From an uncultured Pelagibacteraceae bacterium (lineage in GTDB: Bacteria; Pseudomonadota; Alphaproteobacteria; Pelagibacterales; Pelagibacteraceae), in the NCBI GenBank assembly GCA_902570785.1, contig CACFZK010000002.1, positions 1 to 64,000 of the forward strand: a stretch of DNA of 64,000 nucleotides, read 5' to 3'. Made by a program: the position numbers and the translations under genes. The first letter of the stretch is position 1, and each line of letters opens with the position of its first letter. This document shows, piece by piece, positions 62,265 through 64,000 of the stretch. The notes under the pieces were generated by a model. It was given only the letters and a program-made list of their open reading frames with translations, was not told the DNA's origin and made no database searches.

Positions 62265-64000
62265 GATAGTAGCCTTTTGTTCTCAGGATCTAAAAAATTA
62301 GGCTTCACTACTTCAACAGGTATAACATTCATATTTGAAGTTGAAACGTATATTTGACTACCAATTTTTCTGTTACCACCTTTTATTAGTGCCATTGCGA
62401 TTGAATGATTTAAAGTTGGACTAAAATAACTCGAAGTAACATGTCCCAACATTTTAATTGGTTTATCTATTTGTGATGGAATATTTTTATCCTCTATAAC
62501 GTGCTGTCCTTCTTCAATGCCGTATGATTTATCTAATGGGATCAGACCAACTAATTGCTTCCTATCACCTTTAATAATATCTGACCTTGTTAAAGATCTT
62601 TTACCGATAAAATCCTTTTTTTTCTTACCAATCATCCAATTTAAATTTAAATCTAAGGGAGTAACTGTTCCATCTGTTTCCTGACCAACAATTATATATC
62701 CCTTTTCAGCTCTTAATAGATGCATAGTTTCTGTTCCATACGGAACCAAATCAACATCTCTGCTGTAATAAAAAATTCTTTCCCAAAGAGTTAAAGCATA
62801 TTTTGGAGGGACATAAATTTCATAACCCTTTTCACCCGTGAAACTGGCTCTTAGAATTCTTACTTTATAATTTAGATAATCAAAAGTATTAAAAGTCATA
62901 TAAGGAAATTTATGATTGCTAAAATCAATATTATTAAAAACTCTGCTTAATATAATCCTTGATTTAGGACCGCTAATATTAAAAGTAGCAAATTGTTCGG
63001 TAATTGAATTTAAATAAACATTTAAATTTGGCCATTCTGTCTGCGCGAATTCTTCCATGTGAGATAAAACATTTGCAGCTCCGCCTGATGTAGTCGTAGT
63101 AATAAAATGATTGTCATTTATTTTGCAGACAATACCATCATCTTTAACCATACCATCTTCGCCAAGCATTAATGCGTATTTTGCACTCATTGGACTCATT
63201 TTTGTAAAACTATTTGTGTACATCATGTTTACAAATTCTAATGCATCTTTACCTTTAATTTCAATTTTACCAAGTGTACTTCCATCCAAAATTCCAGCTG
63301 ACTCTCTCACTTGTTTCGACTCCCTTTGTACAGCTTCATTCATGGTTTCATTTTCAAATTTTTTGTAATACCAGGGTCTTTTCCACTGACCCACATCCTC
63401 AAAAACTGCATTATGTTTTAAATGCCAAGGGTGAATTGGAGTTTTTCTTTCAGGGTCATAAAACTCATAAGTGCTTCTTCCCGCGATTGCTGAAAAACTT
63501 ACAGGGTTATATGGCGGTCTATAAGTTGTTGTTCCAACTTCGGAAACACTTTTCTTTAATAATTTTGAAACTATACCTAATGCATTTATGCTACTAATTT
63601 TTCCTTGGTCAGTTCCCATGCTGTTTGTAGTAAAACGTTTTAAGTGCTCAATACGATCAAAACCTTCCTTAATCGCTTGCGTTAAATCTTTTGTTGTCAC
63701 ATCATTTTGCAAATCAATAAAAGATTTAGACCACAATGATTTTTTGTTGTTTTTCGTTTCCCATATTTCTTTAATGTTAAATTCCTCAGAGCCATTGACC
63801 TCTATTTTGAGATCAAGGTCATTTGCACCATCAATAAAATTTAGCTTTTGACTAACTTCATCAATAATTTTTTTAAAAATAAAATTTCCACTCACTGAGC
63901 CTAACGTAATTGTCTTTTGAAAAGATTTTTCTGGCTTGAAGGTTAAGATTTTTTCGTCCCATTTTACCAATCCTTTTGATTGTGTAAAAAGATGTATATC
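62261..64000 (-). CDS. soxA: Sarcosine oxidase alpha subunit, N-terminal part beyond the window
   Basis: The frame is open to the right edge; the TTG at 63970 is internal, so this is the C-terminal part (about 580 residues) of a protein near 1000. The visible region begins with the linker before the folate domain (FIDLQNDVTTKDLTQAIKEGFDRIEHLKRFTT at about 95-127 from the TTG, and MGTDQGKISSINALG), then TTTYRPPYNPVSFSAIAGR, and a GcvT-type aminomethyltransferase domain (GILDGSTLGKIEIKGKDALEF, FTGEKGYEIYVP, LLRAEKGYIIVGQETDG). The FAD/NAD N-terminal domain and soxB/soxD should lie upstream, outside the window. Confidence 0.93.
   Translation of the reverse strand, partial: DIHLFTQSKGLVKWDEKILTFKPEKSFQKTITLGSVSGNFIFKKIIDEVSQKLNFIDGANDLDLKIEVNGSEEFNIKEIWETKNNKKSLWSKSFIDLQNDVTTKDLTQAIKEGFDRIEHLKRFTTNSMGTDQGKISSINALGIVSKLLKKSVSEVGTTTYRPPYNPVSFSAIAGRSTYEFYDPERKTPIHPWHLKHNAVFEDVGQWKRPWYYKKFENETMNEAVQRESKQVRESAGILDGSTLGKIEIKGKDALEFVNMMYTNSFTKMSPMSAKYALMLGEDGMVKDDGIVCKINDNHFITTTTSGGAANVLSHMEEFAQTEWPNLNVYLNSITEQFATFNISGPKSRIILSRVFNNIDFSNHKFPYMTFNTFDYLNYKVRILRASFTGEKGYEIYVPPKYALTLWERIFYYSRDVDLVPYGTETMHLLRAEKGYIIVGQETDGTVTPLDLNLNWMIGKKKKDFIGKRSLTRSDIIKGDRKQLVGLIPLDKSYGIEEGQHVIEDKNIPSQIDKPIKMLGHVTSSYFSPTLNHSIAMALIKGGNRKIGSQIYVSTSNMNVIPVEVVKPNFLDPENKRLLS

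Noticed and set aside
63111-63851. Three plus-strand frames antisense to soxA
   Set aside because: soxA is clearly conserved on the minus strand through this stretch.

Overview
The window looks like a piece of a streamlined alphaproteobacterial chromosome, most likely SAR11 (Pelagibacter-like). The reasons are the very AT-rich DNA, the lysine/asparagine/isoleucine-rich proteins, genes that abut or overlap by a few bases, a circularly permuted two-piece tmRNA of the alphaproteobacterial kind, and a gene set built around oxidation of methylated amines. The taxonomic call is inference; nothing was searched.

Layout. Positions 1-17518 (+) hold a division and cell-wall (dcw) cluster: ftsI (cut by the left edge), a fused murE-murF, mraY, murD, ftsW, murG, murC, murB, ddl, ftsQ, ftsA, lpxC, bamD and ligA. 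ftsZ is not found between ftsA and lpxC, and the FtsA has degenerate nucleotide-binding motifs. From 17507 to 27883 the genes are mixed and mostly on the minus strand: aminopeptidase P, a UvrD-type helicase, an AsmA-like protein, fumarase C, a MazG-like pyrophosphohydrolase, a sugar-dehydrogenase-like propeller, a histone-deacetylase-fold amidohydrolase and a SAM methyltransferase.

The accessory spot is 27903-30639. A permuted tmRNA gene (minus strand, about 30608-30860) has its 3' end copied at 29154 and, in part, at 27903. The copies bound two tandem segments of about 1.25 and 1.46 kb. The first carries one formyltransferase-like gene. The second carries an operon of four small membrane or exported proteins. 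Each segment has its own short direct repeats just inside both ends (GTACATA in one, TGCGTC in the other), laid out like integrase arm sites. Neither segment encodes an integrase. I read them as two integrase-less, satellite-like cargo islands stacked in the tmRNA gene.

Positions 30913-41942 hold thyX, an Mrp-type ATPase, hflK-hflC-DUF2065-degP-miaA and the branched-chain amino acid genes ilvB-ilvH-ilvC-leuA. Positions 41947-47942 form the rod-shape operon mreB-mreC-mreD-mrdA-rodA plus a bactofilin. Next come a DadA-like oxidase with a 2-hydroxyacid dehydrogenase, and two paralogous small lipoproteins. A methylated-amine respiration set follows: a dimethylglycine/sarcosine dehydrogenase-like enzyme, an exported protein of unknown function, etfB, etfA and ETF-quinone oxidoreductase. 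The right end has an EamA transporter, an NAD(P)-binding protein, an Anbu-type proteasome-like protease divergent from a circularly permuted ATP-grasp protein, a DUF2237 gene, and soxG and soxA of a heterotetrameric sarcosine oxidase (soxA runs off the right edge).
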